Positions 9,953 to 18,204 of a stretch of 64,000 bases of DNA are shown in pieces. A program made the translations under genes and the position numbers. Under the pieces are notes generated by a model. It saw nothing but the letters and a program-made list of their open reading frames with translations. It was not told the origin of the DNA and did no database searches. Each line of letters opens with the position of its first letter. The stretch's first letter is position 1. Source of the stretch: Prostheceraeus crozeri (lineage: Eukaryota > Platyhelminthes > Polycladida > Euryleptidae); the NCBI GenBank assembly GCA_907163375.1, contig CAJQUW010007429.1, positions 1 through 64,000 of the forward strand, read 5' to 3'.

Positions 9953-10540
9953 AGTAGTATATAGTGTGACATCCGGCGCGACGCTTCGCTTCGCTTTGCT
10001 TCGATTCGCTTGCGCCGGATGTCACACTTTTGCGGGTTTTTTCAAAAAATTAAAATTTCAAAAAATTTAGGTAGACTTCAAATTTCACGTGGCCGAAGAC
10101 CTAAATTCACAAATTTGGGCGTTTTTAAAAATGCCCAATTTTTCAAATTTTTCAAAATCTCAAAATTTGAGAATTACAATTTTCACCCCTGTTAAAATCA
10201 TGACCGTTGCAGGACACCGAAAAAATCATAAAAGTTAAGAATCTCAAATTTGAGATTAAGATCATTTTTTACTTTGAAAATCATGACCGTTGCAGGACAC
10301 TGAAAAAATCATAAAAGTTAAGAATCTCAAAATTTGAGAATTACAATTTTCACCCGCCCTTAAAATCATGACCGTTGCAGGACACTGAAAAAATCATAAA
10401 AGTTGAGAATCTCAAAATTTGAGAATTACAATTTTCACCCCCCGCCAAAATCATGACCGTTACAGGACACCGAAAATTGGTATTTTTAAAAACGTCTTTT
10501 AAATCCATTTTCAGGTTTTTAAAATATATCACGTGACTAA
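9953..10540 (+). repeat. Left TIR of P2
   Basis: About 590 bp pairing with 27121-27570. It consists of a 17-bp-stem hairpin near the tip, an AT-rich stretch, then tandem copies of an approximately 80-bp unit with 'AAATCATGACCGTTGCAGGA' (about four on this side, fewer on the right). The inner border is near 'TTTAAAATATATCACGTGAC'. Length difference between arms is explained by unit number. Confidence 0.9.
9963..10028. repeat. Terminal hairpin of P2, left
   Basis: A perfect 17-bp stem AGTGTGACATCCGGCGC (9963-9979) pairs with its complement at 10012-10028. The 32-base loop is a run of CTTCG/GCTTC repeats. The mirror structure is at 27495-27560. Such near-terminal hairpins could matter for end replication or protection; that is inference. 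Confidence 0.9.
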
Positions 10541-10551
10541 AAATATTTGAA

Positions 10552-10605
10552 GTAATTGACATATTCTTAACAATAAGTTTAGGTACTTTTACAATTGTCA
10601 TTCAA
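10552..10605 (+). pseudogene. Remnant of the membrane-protein gene beside the left TIR of P2
   Basis: The stretch reads 'DIFLTISLGTFTIVI' and is nearly identical in DNA to 26848-26898, where the membrane protein of P2 reads 'GIFLTISLGALTIVI'. P1 has the same remnant at about 5510-5560. This suggests that the inverted repeats once reached into that gene. Confidence 0.6.
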
Positions 10606-11034
10606 TTGTAGAGAACATCTGCTTCTCGCATTTATGAATAAAATGCATTTCAGTGTAAGGAGCTGTGTCCTCCAACTCAAACATTTGAAAGGAAACAATG
10701 TATGAAAGAACAAACAGCTGCTACACCCACTTAGACATTTGTAAGACGTGGAATATATAACCAGCAAATCCTACTCCGGCTGCAATGCCGTGAAATAATA
10801 CACAACAACAATAATCGATATGGCTATTTCAAACAATTGTGCTGAAGACTTATTTAATTTAACAGTGTTTCTTGTCAGTGAAGATTGTGTCAAAACGCTC
10901 TCGTCATATATTTCTCAAAATGAGACAAGATCAATTTGAAGATAGAAGAAAACAATCGTTGCCAGGGAGGATGAAAAAATTACGGGAGGAATTCAAGAGG
11001 AATATATTTTGAGAGGTATGAATTTACAGATACT

Positions 11035-11355
11035 TTGAGTGATTTCATAGAGCCAAATGGTGGAGAGAATAATACAATTGTAAACTTACACAAATTCTTG
11101 TTGCATGAAAAAAGAAACAATTCACTCAGTGTTATGTGTAAAATTTTTATCGGTAAGCACTATCTGCTCTCTGTTTGTGATAATGACAAGTCTTATTTTT
11201 ATAGTCTCTTGAAGCAAAATCATATCAATTATTCACGCACCGAAGTTTCATTTGTTATGAAATTAGGTAAATTAGCAGACAAATTTCCTACGCTTTGTTG
11301 GGTGTCTGTTTCTCTTGTCTTTAAAAGTCACGACCTAATGTTAACGGAAGATTGA
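11035..11355 (+). CDS. Accessory protein of unknown function (P2)
   Basis: 106 residues in this frame, sharing 'DFIEPNGGENNTIVNLHKF' and 'MCKIFIGKHYLLSVCDNDKS' with P1 (4920-5234, minus). The C-terminal half ('EVSFVMKLGKLADKFPTLC') continues beyond the P1 frame. Coding-like sequence extends upstream to about 10820, so the true start is uncertain and the copy is probably not whole. No domain recognised. Confidence 0.45.
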   Translation: MSDFIEPNGGENNTIVNLHKFLLHEKRNNSLSVMCKIFIGKHYLLSVCDNDKSYFYSLLKQNHINYSRTEVSFVMKLGKLADKFPTLCWVSVSLVFKSHDLMLTED

Positions 11356-11689
11356 CTTCATTGTGTAAAGCAATTATGTGACATTCCAAATGATTCCATT
11401 CTTCTGTCAAACAATGGTGCGTCATTTAGCGTCAATACAGCGCTGACATATTCAATGCAATTTGGATGTTAAACTCCGCTATTGTTATTGCGATACGGCC
11501 GCAAGGCACTTTATTTTTAATTTTAGATCTATGCTATTTCATTTTAATTTTCTTAACAATGGTGCGCCATTCAACTAATCAAATGAACGCGTTGACATTA
11601 GACGCGCTGTGAAGAAAATTTATCATTCTTGAAACCCCTCTGTTTTATATGCAATGTAAATACAATAAAGTGTTTCAACCAATGAAACC
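11356..11689. other. P2 subterminal noncoding region
   Basis: No gene supported. Equivalent to 4480-4920 of P1 in reverse orientation; contains several short direct repeats around 'AATGGTGCGTCATT' at about 11415 and 11565. Confidence 0.4.
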
Positions 11690-11965
11690 TTGTCCACTCG
11701 TGGACAGAAATCCTATTGTTTAGAAAACTTGTATCTGTGTGTTTTATATGCAATGCTATTTCCTGTTTTATATGCAATGTTATTTCCTGTTTTATATGCA
11801 ATGCTATTTCCTGTTTTATATGCAATGCTATTTTCTGTTTTATATGCAATGTTATTTCCTGTTTTATATGCAATGCTATTTCCTGTTTTCAATCATTTTC
11901 ATTATGTTGTTATATGACGTCATTTTTCTCTCATCCAATGAAACCTTGTCCACACGTGGACAAAT
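11690..11965 (+). repeat. 24-bp tandem array and CCACGCG-like boxes (P2)
   Basis: About seven units of 24 bp (TTTCCTGTTTTATATGCAAT core) between 11735 and 11895, bracketed by two boxes 'CATCCAATGAAACCTTGTCC' type (about 11688 and 11934). Inverse counterpart of 3970-4470 in P1; unit sequence is homogenised within each copy (ATATG here, ATTTA-type there). Confidence 0.85.
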
Positions 11966-12093
11966 TTACATGTATTTCAATGTATGCAAATTGAATGTAT
12001 GCAAAGTGGATGTAACCAAATTGAAATATCCATGTGTTGTTTTTAATTTCTCATTTACGGGAATATAATAGAAACATTTTATCTTCTATAAAA

Positions 12094-12280
12094 ATGAGAA
12101 ACATCAGGGACTTCCAAAAAATATACAGCAAACAAAACCACGTCAAATTTCGATTTAAATGAGATTGCTAAGCAATTGGGAATAAAGAATTTTCACATAT
12201 TGATGAGTAATGAATTACTATTGATAAAAGATGTGCGAAACACTAACTCTACTAATACAATGCAACAATGTAACGTTTAA
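12094..12280 (+). pseudogene. Partial duplicate of protease N-terminus (P2)
   Basis: Begins 'MRNIRDFQKIYSKQN' and resembles the first 45 residues of the protease at 12520-12945. Counterpart of 3678-3837 in P1. Catalytic residues absent; broken. Confidence 0.6.
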
Positions 12281-12315
12281 ATTTAGATTAAATTAAATCA
12301 TTTCAAAATCGAATA

Positions 12316-12490
12316 AGTAGTAAGGAAAGACATCATTAGAGAACAGTTTTAAATCAATACCCCCCCCAAGTAGTAAGGAAAGTCATCATTATAAAAATGT
12401 TTTAAATCAATACCCCCTTCTGACTAAGTAGTAAGGAAAGACATCATTAGAGAACAGTTTTAAATCAATACCCCCCTTCTGACTTCTAGG
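12316..12490 (+). repeat. 60-bp tandem repeat before the protease gene (P2)
   Basis: Three units beginning 'AAGTAGTAAGGAAAGACATC' and ending in a C-run. P1 has only one unit at about 3540-3600. The array sits directly upstream of the protease start codon. Confidence 0.85.
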
Positions 12491-12519
12491 GGTCCCTTAA
12501 GAAATTTTTTTATTATAAA

Positions 12520-12945
12520 ATGAGCAACATAAATGAGTTTTTGAAATTATATGGAACACAAACGACAACGAATTTCGACCTAAAGAAAATCGCTAATCGA
12601 TTAGGAATAAAGAATTTTCATGTTCTAATGAGAGACGAATTACAATTCCTAAAAAATAGGCCAACAATAACTGTAAATTTCATAACAAATCTTCATACGT
12701 CAGATAAAAAAGGTGTACATTGGTCAACAGGCGTTAAAACTCATCAGCAGAACTATTATTTTGATTCATACGGTTTGCCCCCTACAAATGAAGTAAAAGA
12801 ATTACTTGGAACGGGAACATACAATACGTTTCAAATTCAAACACCAGGCACTACCTATTGTGGACAATTATGTTTATACGTTTTGTACAAATTACAAAAA
12901 GGAGTACCATTTCTAGATATAATGTTAGAGTTAAACAATCTATAA
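12520..12945 (+). CDS. Adenain-like cysteine protease (P2)
   Basis: 141 residues. Triad pattern as in P1: 'GVHWSTG' (His), 'YYFDSYGLPP' (Asp), 'TTYCGQLCLYVLYKL' (Cys). Lacks the hairpin insert present in P1, which shows that the insert is dispensable. Convergent with the PLA2-integrase gene, 11 bp apart. Looks whole. Confidence 0.85.
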   Translation: MSNINEFLKLYGTQTTTNFDLKKIANRLGIKNFHVLMRDELQFLKNRPTITVNFITNLHTSDKKGVHWSTGVKTHQQNYYFDSYGLPPTNEVKELLGTGTYNTFQIQTPGTTYCGQLCLYVLYKLQKGVPFLDIMLELNNL

Positions 12946-12956
12946 CTCAAGCGAAG

Positions 12957-14273
12957 CTAAAGCTCTGTTTTCTGTAATTCATTTTGATAAAAACGGCCTC
13001 TGATATCCTCATTATCTAAATCTTTAATTTCATAAGTAATCGGATAAGTTTGATTTATTTTAGAAACTTCAAATATTTCTTTAGTCCAGTATCCGACGAA
13101 GCCTTTTTCAAATTTATTCTTATATTTAAATATTCTAACTCTATCTCCAATTTTAAATTTCGGCTTAAGTTTCTGCAAATTCGGATTACTCTCATTCAAA
13201 TTATTATTCTCGAATATTTTCTTTCGTACTAAATCAGGGTCGTCAGAAGCATTCTTTGGAGTTTCTTCAATACCTGAATGAACTTTATTATTGTACTCAT
13301 CTACAATTCCTGGTAATATTTTTAACCATTTCTGATTTCTTTGCTCAGTAAATTTCTCGAATAATTTATTTTTTAACGTCCGATTGAATCTTTCTATCAC
13401 TACAGCTTTTCCAGCGTTTTCAGTTGAATAAACAGTTTCAAATAGTGGCTGAACGTTTCTGTTATAAAATTCCGACCCTTTATCAACAAACAATTTTTTT
13501 GGCTTTCTCTTACTTTCTTTAAAGATTTCTTCAAACGCATATTTAACTGATAGACCACTTTTATTTTTTAAAGGCTTTACCCAAGCGTATCGTGTATATA
13601 AATCTATAACGGTCAATGCGTATTTATAATCAGAATCATTCGGCATATGAATAAGATCAGCACTCCAAATATCATCTTTATTAAATACTTTTACTTTCAA
13701 TAGATATTTAGGCCTTCTATATTCCTTGTGGATTTCAGACGCGTAGCGGCTTGGGTCATTCGACATTTCGGACGCGTAGGTTCGAGCGTTGCTCTCAGAG
13801 TTATTAGTTTCATTTAAACCCTGACCGAATAATATTTTAGCTTGTAAAGCTTTCTTAACAAACATTGTTTCAATTTTTTCTCTAAATGTAGGATTTTGAA
13901 TACTATCTAATTCTTGAATCATCTTCTTATCAGCTGCATGTCGAGAACTTAGATCATAATTTCGATAAGCTAAATCATGTCTATAAGCTGCGGCATCTAC
14001 TCTATTTATCGGTTCTTCACCTGGTTTCGGATTATTATTCTCATCTAGTCTTATATCTAATCGAGTTCCTGGACCGGTATATGAATGACCAGGAAGATGT
14101 TTTTCTTTCGAATATTTACTCCAAATAAATCCAGGAAAGTTTTCTAATGTTTTTTGTATGTCACCTCCAATATGCTGACAATTTGAGTTTTTATTTTTGT
14201 TTAATAGATAATTCAATAAATCTAAATTAACAATTTTTAATTTAATTAAATTTTCGGAATTTGTAGAATTCAT
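12957..14273 (-). CDS. PLA2-like domain fused to retroviral-type integrase (P2)
   Basis: About 438 residues from the ATG at 14273 (MNSTNSENL), chosen because P1 starts at the same residues; an upstream in-frame ATG exists but lies in a hairpin insert. PLA2-like motifs 'YTGPGTRLD' and 'AAAYRHDLAYRNYD'; integrase DDE residues in 'WSADLIHM', 'VDKGSEFYN' and 'VIERFNRTLKN'. An insert at about 13740-13800 ('ESNARTYASEMSNDPSRYAS') is unique to this copy, while the P1-specific insert is missing. Open throughout. Role: integration of the element; the PLA2 part is expected to help membrane passage in viral relatives. Confidence 0.85.
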   Translation of the reverse strand: MNSTNSENLIKLKIVNLDLLNYLLNKNKNSNCQHIGGDIQKTLENFPGFIWSKYSKEKHLPGHSYTGPGTRLDIRLDENNNPKPGEEPINRVDAAAYRHDLAYRNYDLSSRHAADKKMIQELDSIQNPTFREKIETMFVKKALQAKILFGQGLNETNNSESNARTYASEMSNDPSRYASEIHKEYRRPKYLLKVKVFNKDDIWSADLIHMPNDSDYKYALTVIDLYTRYAWVKPLKNKSGLSVKYAFEEIFKESKRKPKKLFVDKGSEFYNRNVQPLFETVYSTENAGKAVVIERFNRTLKNKLFEKFTEQRNQKWLKILPGIVDEYNNKVHSGIEETPKNASDDPDLVRKKIFENNNLNESNPNLQKLKPKFKIGDRVRIFKYKNKFEKGFVGYWTKEIFEVSKINQTYPITYEIKDLDNEDIRGRFYQNELQKTEL

Positions 14274-14305
14274 TTTAAAAGATAAAATAAATGTTTTACC
14301 GGATC

Positions 14306-14318
14306 GGACCAAAGGTCC
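14306..14318. repeat. Mini-hairpin GGACCAAAGGTCC
   Basis: Perfect 5-bp stem with AAA loop in the spacer between the integrase and pVI-like genes. One of the P1/P2-specific mini-hairpin family; identical copies (or complements) at 866-878, 15052-15064 and 17187-17199. Confidence 0.85.
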
Positions 14319-14326
14319 TGAGGTTA

Positions 14327-14809
14327 TTACCTTATCACACTAGGACTTAGATATATTCCAGAACCATCTTTAGTTTCTTTAATTTCAATTAAATCATCAA
14401 CATTGTGGAGAATATTTTTAAGAACTCGTTTTCCTTCATCAACTAATTTTAATTTACTAATAAAATTATCTACTACTCCTTCACCCCTGGCAACTTTCTC
14501 TAACTCTCTATTATGTCGTTTTTGTTCTTCTAATGCTGCCTTCTCTGATTTATTTTTATTTACTGCTTGGACAATACCAGCTGTCCCACCTGCAACACTT
14601 CCTGCTGCTACTATGCCACCTATTATTAGTGGAATTAATGGGAGAATCCCGCCATTCTTTTCTTCTTGTAATTGAATATTCTCTATCATTGGTTTACTTA
14701 TGTAATACTTTTTTTAATTAATCGTAATAGTTTTAGGGGTATTTTTGTCAACAATATTACGTAATTTTAATTCAACAGTTTTATTATTATTACTTTTCGC
14801 TTGCGACAT
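14327..14809 (-). pseudogene. pVI-like small virion protein (P2)
   Basis: Counterpart of 1053-1592 in P1, with the same hydrophobic stretch 'NGGILPLIPLIIGGI' and C-terminal 'DDLIEIKETKDGSGIYLSPS'. Lacks the in-frame hairpin insert of P1. Broken, about one break. Confidence 0.6.
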
Positions 14810-14811
14810 TT

Positions 14812-15110
14812 TTAATAAAAAAATTTTAAGTTAGGAAAAATTTTAATCTATTCTAGTTATGAAAAAATTTCAAGTTACCAAAAAATTTCAAGTTACCAAA
14901 AATTTTTAATCTATTCTAGTTATGAAAAATTTTAAGTTGAGAATTTTTAATCTATTCTAGTTACAAAAAAATTTTATTACTAATTACTAAAAAAAATTTT
15001 AAGTTATCAAAAAAATTAATTAATCGACGAAGTCTTGGGCTTTAGCCTATCGGACCAAAGGTCCTCAGGTTATTAACCGATCGGAACGAAGCTCCTCTGG
15101 CTTTAGCCTA
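14812..15110. repeat. AT-rich repeat array and mini-hairpins upstream of pVI-like gene
   Basis: Degenerate tandem units around 'TTTTAATCTATTCTAGTTAT' (about 14825-15000), followed by GGACCAAAGGTCC (15052-15064) and GGAACGAAGCTCC-type hairpins near 15083. Same components as 802-1052 in P1. Confidence 0.7.
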
Positions 15111-15179
15111 TCCTTACCATCTTTCCATTAAGAATTTCAATAGAATATTTTACATCTTTTAGCAATAAACCATAAGCCA

Positions 15180-16436
15180 TCAATGAAGTTGTGGAATCTT
15201 TTTTTCAATATTAATTGTTACATCACAGCCAGTCTTGATAATATCTTCAGATTGTGCACTTAAATCGAAACAGAAAACAGGATATAAATGTCTCCAATCT
15301 CCAGGAGTTAATTGTGGTTCAACTCCAAATTCTATACAAAGATTTCGATAAGAATCATATCCTTCCATAAATTGATTATTGGTATCATCGAATCTTAATG
15401 GATCAATTGGATATCGGGTTTGATTTAATGAAACTTGCAAACTTCGAATTGTATTAATATGGAAGAGATTATTGTTCTTATCAGAACTTGGAGAATTATT
15501 TCTTTGAAATGTTAGTAATAAATATCTTGGAGTATTCGCAGTTCTAGTAAAATGCCAGTTAAATCTTTGTTCGGAAAAAGTTACTGAACTAGCAGTACGC
15601 TTTAGAAAATTTACTGGAATTGGTTTGTTAGTATTTAATCTTTTTGCAATAGCTGTTTCAACCTCTAAACTAGGAGTAATATGCTTAATCCACCATTCAA
15701 GTCTATCAACTTTTAAATATGCTTTTTTTCCAGTCTTACCAAAAAAAATTAATTCATTATTTGCTGTACGATGAATTATTAATTTAAATTTTAATTGATA
15801 TGATATTTTATCATAATCTAAATATCCGAATAATGGAGACAATGACCAATTAACTGTCTGTTTACTTTTCTTGTTAAATTCACGTCTTTCTTTATATGCA
15901 TCATTATTTGTTTTATTTAAATGTTTTGCAATATTTTCTACATCTTTCGCAATTCCTGCTGCATCTGTTCCAGCGTGAGTTAAATCATCAACAATTATAA
16001 CATCATTAGTATCAGGAAACCAACCTTCGATTTCATACTTTTTATTATTTTCACCAATTGTTACAAATCTAAGCATTGTATCAATTACACCTGGAGAATC
16101 ACTTATTGTTTCTATATTTTGAGTTGCAACATCTAAACGCATTTGTGTAAATAATCTTGGAAAAAAATTATTCTCTAGTGCAATATTATCGGTTTCTGGT
16201 AATGGTGTTGTAAAATTAGCATCACTATATAAAGAATATTCACAATGTAAAAACGAATCAGGTAAATATATATAACTCTGCTGATTATCAACTTCAAAAA
16301 TTAAATCACCTCCAGTATTTACTCTACTGGAAGATCCGGGATTCATAGCAATTCTTATATAGTCATTCTTTTTTTGATTGCAACTGACGAACGGAGGATC
16401 GTCTAATCTAAATTTATTTTCGATAAGCGAAGACAT
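15180..16436 (-). CDS. Polinton major capsid protein (P2)
   Basis: 418 residues from ATG after an AT-rich leader. Regions such as 'FRLDDPPFVSCNQKKNDYIR', 'NFFPRLFTQMRLDV' and 'FPDTNDVIIVDDLTHAG' are non-repetitive and globular; the second half matches P1 1-801. By position, length and partner genes this is the double-jelly-roll hexon-like capsid. Compared with P1 the C-terminus is shorter, so this copy is probably not whole. Neighbour of two small virion-like genes. Confidence 0.75.
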   Translation of the reverse strand: MSSLIENKFRLDDPPFVSCNQKKNDYIRIAMNPGSSSRVNTGGDLIFEVDNQQSYIYLPDSFLHCEYSLYSDANFTTPLPETDNIALENNFFPRLFTQMRLDVATQNIETISDSPGVIDTMLRFVTIGENNKKYEIEGWFPDTNDVIIVDDLTHAGTDAAGIAKDVENIAKHLNKTNNDAYKERREFNKKSKQTVNWSLSPLFGYLDYDKISYQLKFKLIIHRTANNELIFFGKTGKKAYLKVDRLEWWIKHITPSLEVETAIAKRLNTNKPIPVNFLKRTASSVTFSEQRFNWHFTRTANTPRYLLLTFQRNNSPSSDKNNNLFHINTIRSLQVSLNQTRYPIDPLRFDDTNNQFMEGYDSYRNLCIEFGVEPQLTPGDWRHLYPVFCFDLSAQSEDIIKTGCDVTINIEKKIPQLH

Positions 16437-16594
16437 TTTTATAAAAAATAATTTGACTTTTTGTTTTTCTCACACACAGAAAAAAAATCTGCTAAAATAA
16501 TTTTACTGAAATAATTTTACTAAAAAAAGTTTTCTAAGAAAATTTTTCCTAAAAAACATTTTACTAAAAAAAAATTTTACTAAAAAACATAATT

Positions 16595-17128
16595 TTAGAA
16601 TTTTGCTAGACCAGCTCCGCTACAGCTTTGCTGGTTAAACCGAAGGTTGCTGCTCACGCCATTACCTCTTATTTCTTCAATTGAACGTTTTATGGCTACG
16701 TCTGATTTCTTCTTATGTTTACTATCAGACGGAGCTCCGCTCCTCAAGGTTTCACCCCCAACAGCAATGTTAGCAATTTTATTTTTTGTTTCCTCTGAAA
16801 GTTTTTTTAAATTTTTTAGTTCTTCGGAATCATTCCTAAGTTTACGAATAGCTTCTAGTTGTTTTAATTCGTTTTGAGACTTGACAGCATTTGATATTGC
16901 ACTAGCTGTACTACCAATAGCAGCTGCTCCTTTTGCAGCAGATGTAATCAAATCTTTATTATTTTTAATTAAGTTAACGATACTTCCAATACCAGAAAAG
17001 ATGCCAGCTCCTTCCGTGTGAACTGTTTCTCTATTATCATAATGATAAACAGGATTCATACGTGGTTCATGAGCAATTCTTTGATTTGAAGCAAATTGTT
17101 TAAGATTGTGTTTATAAATTATAGGCAT
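16595..17128 (-). CDS. Second pVI-like virion protein (P2)
   Basis: 177 residues. The motif 'GAGIFSGIGSIVNLIKNN' followed by an alanine-rich helix ('AAKGAAAIGSTASAISNAV') and a charged coiled coil resembles small Polinton proteins compared with adenovirus pVI. C-terminal region has GC-rich hairpin-derived codons ('VGGETLRSGAPSDSK'). Located between capsid and fibre-like genes, same strand. Confidence 0.5.
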   Translation of the reverse strand: MPIIYKHNLKQFASNQRIAHEPRMNPVYHYDNRETVHTEGAGIFSGIGSIVNLIKNNKDLITSAAKGAAAIGSTASAISNAVKSQNELKQLEAIRKLRNDSEELKNLKKLSEETKNKIANIAVGGETLRSGAPSDSKHKKKSDVAIKRSIEEIRGNGVSSNLRFNQQSCSGAGLAKF

Positions 17129-17186
17129 TTTTTAGGATTAAATTTGACTTTTGGGAAAAAATATTTACGATCGGCTAGTAACCACA

Positions 17187-17199
17187 GGACCTTTGGTCC
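17187..17199. repeat. Mini-hairpin GGACCTTTGGTCC
   Basis: Perfect 5-bp stem, TTT loop, in the 86-bp spacer between the fibre-like and second pVI-like genes; the flanking 'GATCGGCTAGTAACC' also recurs near 850. Confidence 0.85.
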
Positions 17200-17213
17200 G
17201 TTTAATATTTACG

Positions 17214-18101
17214 CTAAGATTTACGTTTGTGAATGGACAACAACTTCGAGATAACTTTATTAATTGCCTGTTGCACTTTATCTATTGCGTCAAGCAGCGT
17301 GTGATGTACTTTAATTTCTTTTCTATTAACTTGCATTTTCTGCTGATTAATCTTCGACGCCGTTTTAAGAGCATTTAACTTAATTTTAAGAACATCTAAT
17401 TGTCTTTTAACAGAATCTAACTGTTCTTTATTTTCTTTAGAGTTTTCTTGTAAATTCTTCTTTAATTCATTTTCTAAATTGATTTTAAGAGTTTTCATTT
17501 TATCAACTTTTTCATTAAGTGAGTTTACTTCATTTATTATTCTATTCATCTTTTTCATTTGTTGAGTAATTTTAGAACTCAATTCATCAACACTTTTTTG
17601 GAATGTAGTTTGTAACTGCTTTAAATTTTTTTTAATTCTTTCAGGAAGTTTTTCTATTTCATCTTCTAATTGTTCTTTTAACATTTTTATCTGATGTTTA
17701 TTTTTAATGACTGCAGATTTTAAATTTATAGAAAGTAATATTAAAATTTTTGATTGTTCAGAAATCTTTTTAAAAAGTTTTGCTATATCTGCTTCTAGCT
17801 CTCTATCCTTTTTATCAAGTTTTAATAATTTTTCGTTTAATGATTTGTCATTAAGTTTTAGCAACTTTAATTCATTCATCAGTGGAACCAAAACATCGTT
17901 TATGTATTTTTCTTTTAAGTCATTGATTTGTGTATCAACATATTGATTATTTGTTAACTCTGTATTTTGTTGCGGAAGAATAGAAAGATGCAATGGACCA
18001 GATAAAACGTCTCCAGTTTTCATGATATAATTTTCTATCTCTATTTCTAATTCACGATTATTCGGGATATATGCACCTCCACCAACATTTGGTAACATCA
18101 T
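17214..18101 (-). CDS. Fibre-like coiled-coil protein (P2)
   Basis: 295 residues. Near residues 28-65 it reads 'YIMKTGDVLSGPLHLSILP' then 'NTELTNNQYVDTQIN'. This is strikingly like the 'TGDTMSGPL...ELTNKKYVD' repeat of phage tail fibres. The remaining 220 residues are almost continuous coiled coil, rich in K, E, L and N. A trimeric attachment fibre is therefore a reasonable guess; a structural coiled-coil of other function is the alternative. Start ATG follows an AT-rich array shared with the divergent gene at 18205. Confidence 0.5.
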   Translation of the reverse strand: MMLPNVGGGAYIPNNRELEIEIENYIMKTGDVLSGPLHLSILPQQNTELTNNQYVDTQINDLKEKYINDVLVPLMNELKLLKLNDKSLNEKLLKLDKKDRELEADIAKLFKKISEQSKILILLSINLKSAVIKNKHQIKMLKEQLEDEIEKLPERIKKNLKQLQTTFQKSVDELSSKITQQMKKMNRIINEVNSLNEKVDKMKTLKINLENELKKNLQENSKENKEQLDSVKRQLDVLKIKLNALKTASKINQQKMQVNRKEIKVHHTLLDAIDKVQQAINKVISKLLSIHKRKS

Positions 18102-18204
18102 TTTTTAACAATAAAAAAATAAAATTTTTTCTAATAAAATTTTTTCTAATAAAATTTTTTCTAATAAAAATAAAAAATAAAATTTTTTCTAATAAAAATA
18201 AAAA
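18102..18204. promoter_or_regulatory. Divergent AT-rich repeat spacer
   Basis: 103 bp of pure AT-rich tandem repeats ('AAAATTTTTTCTAATAAAAA' type, about five units) between two divergently transcribed genes. It must hold both promoters if each gene has its own; no conventional TATA/CCAAT layout can be singled out. Confidence 0.5.

Noticed and set aside
1-16436. P1 and P2 as two arms of one giant palindrome
   Set aside because: P2 is complete with both TIRs and a target duplication, and P1 differs by many indels and hairpin inserts; they are independent copies in opposite orientation.
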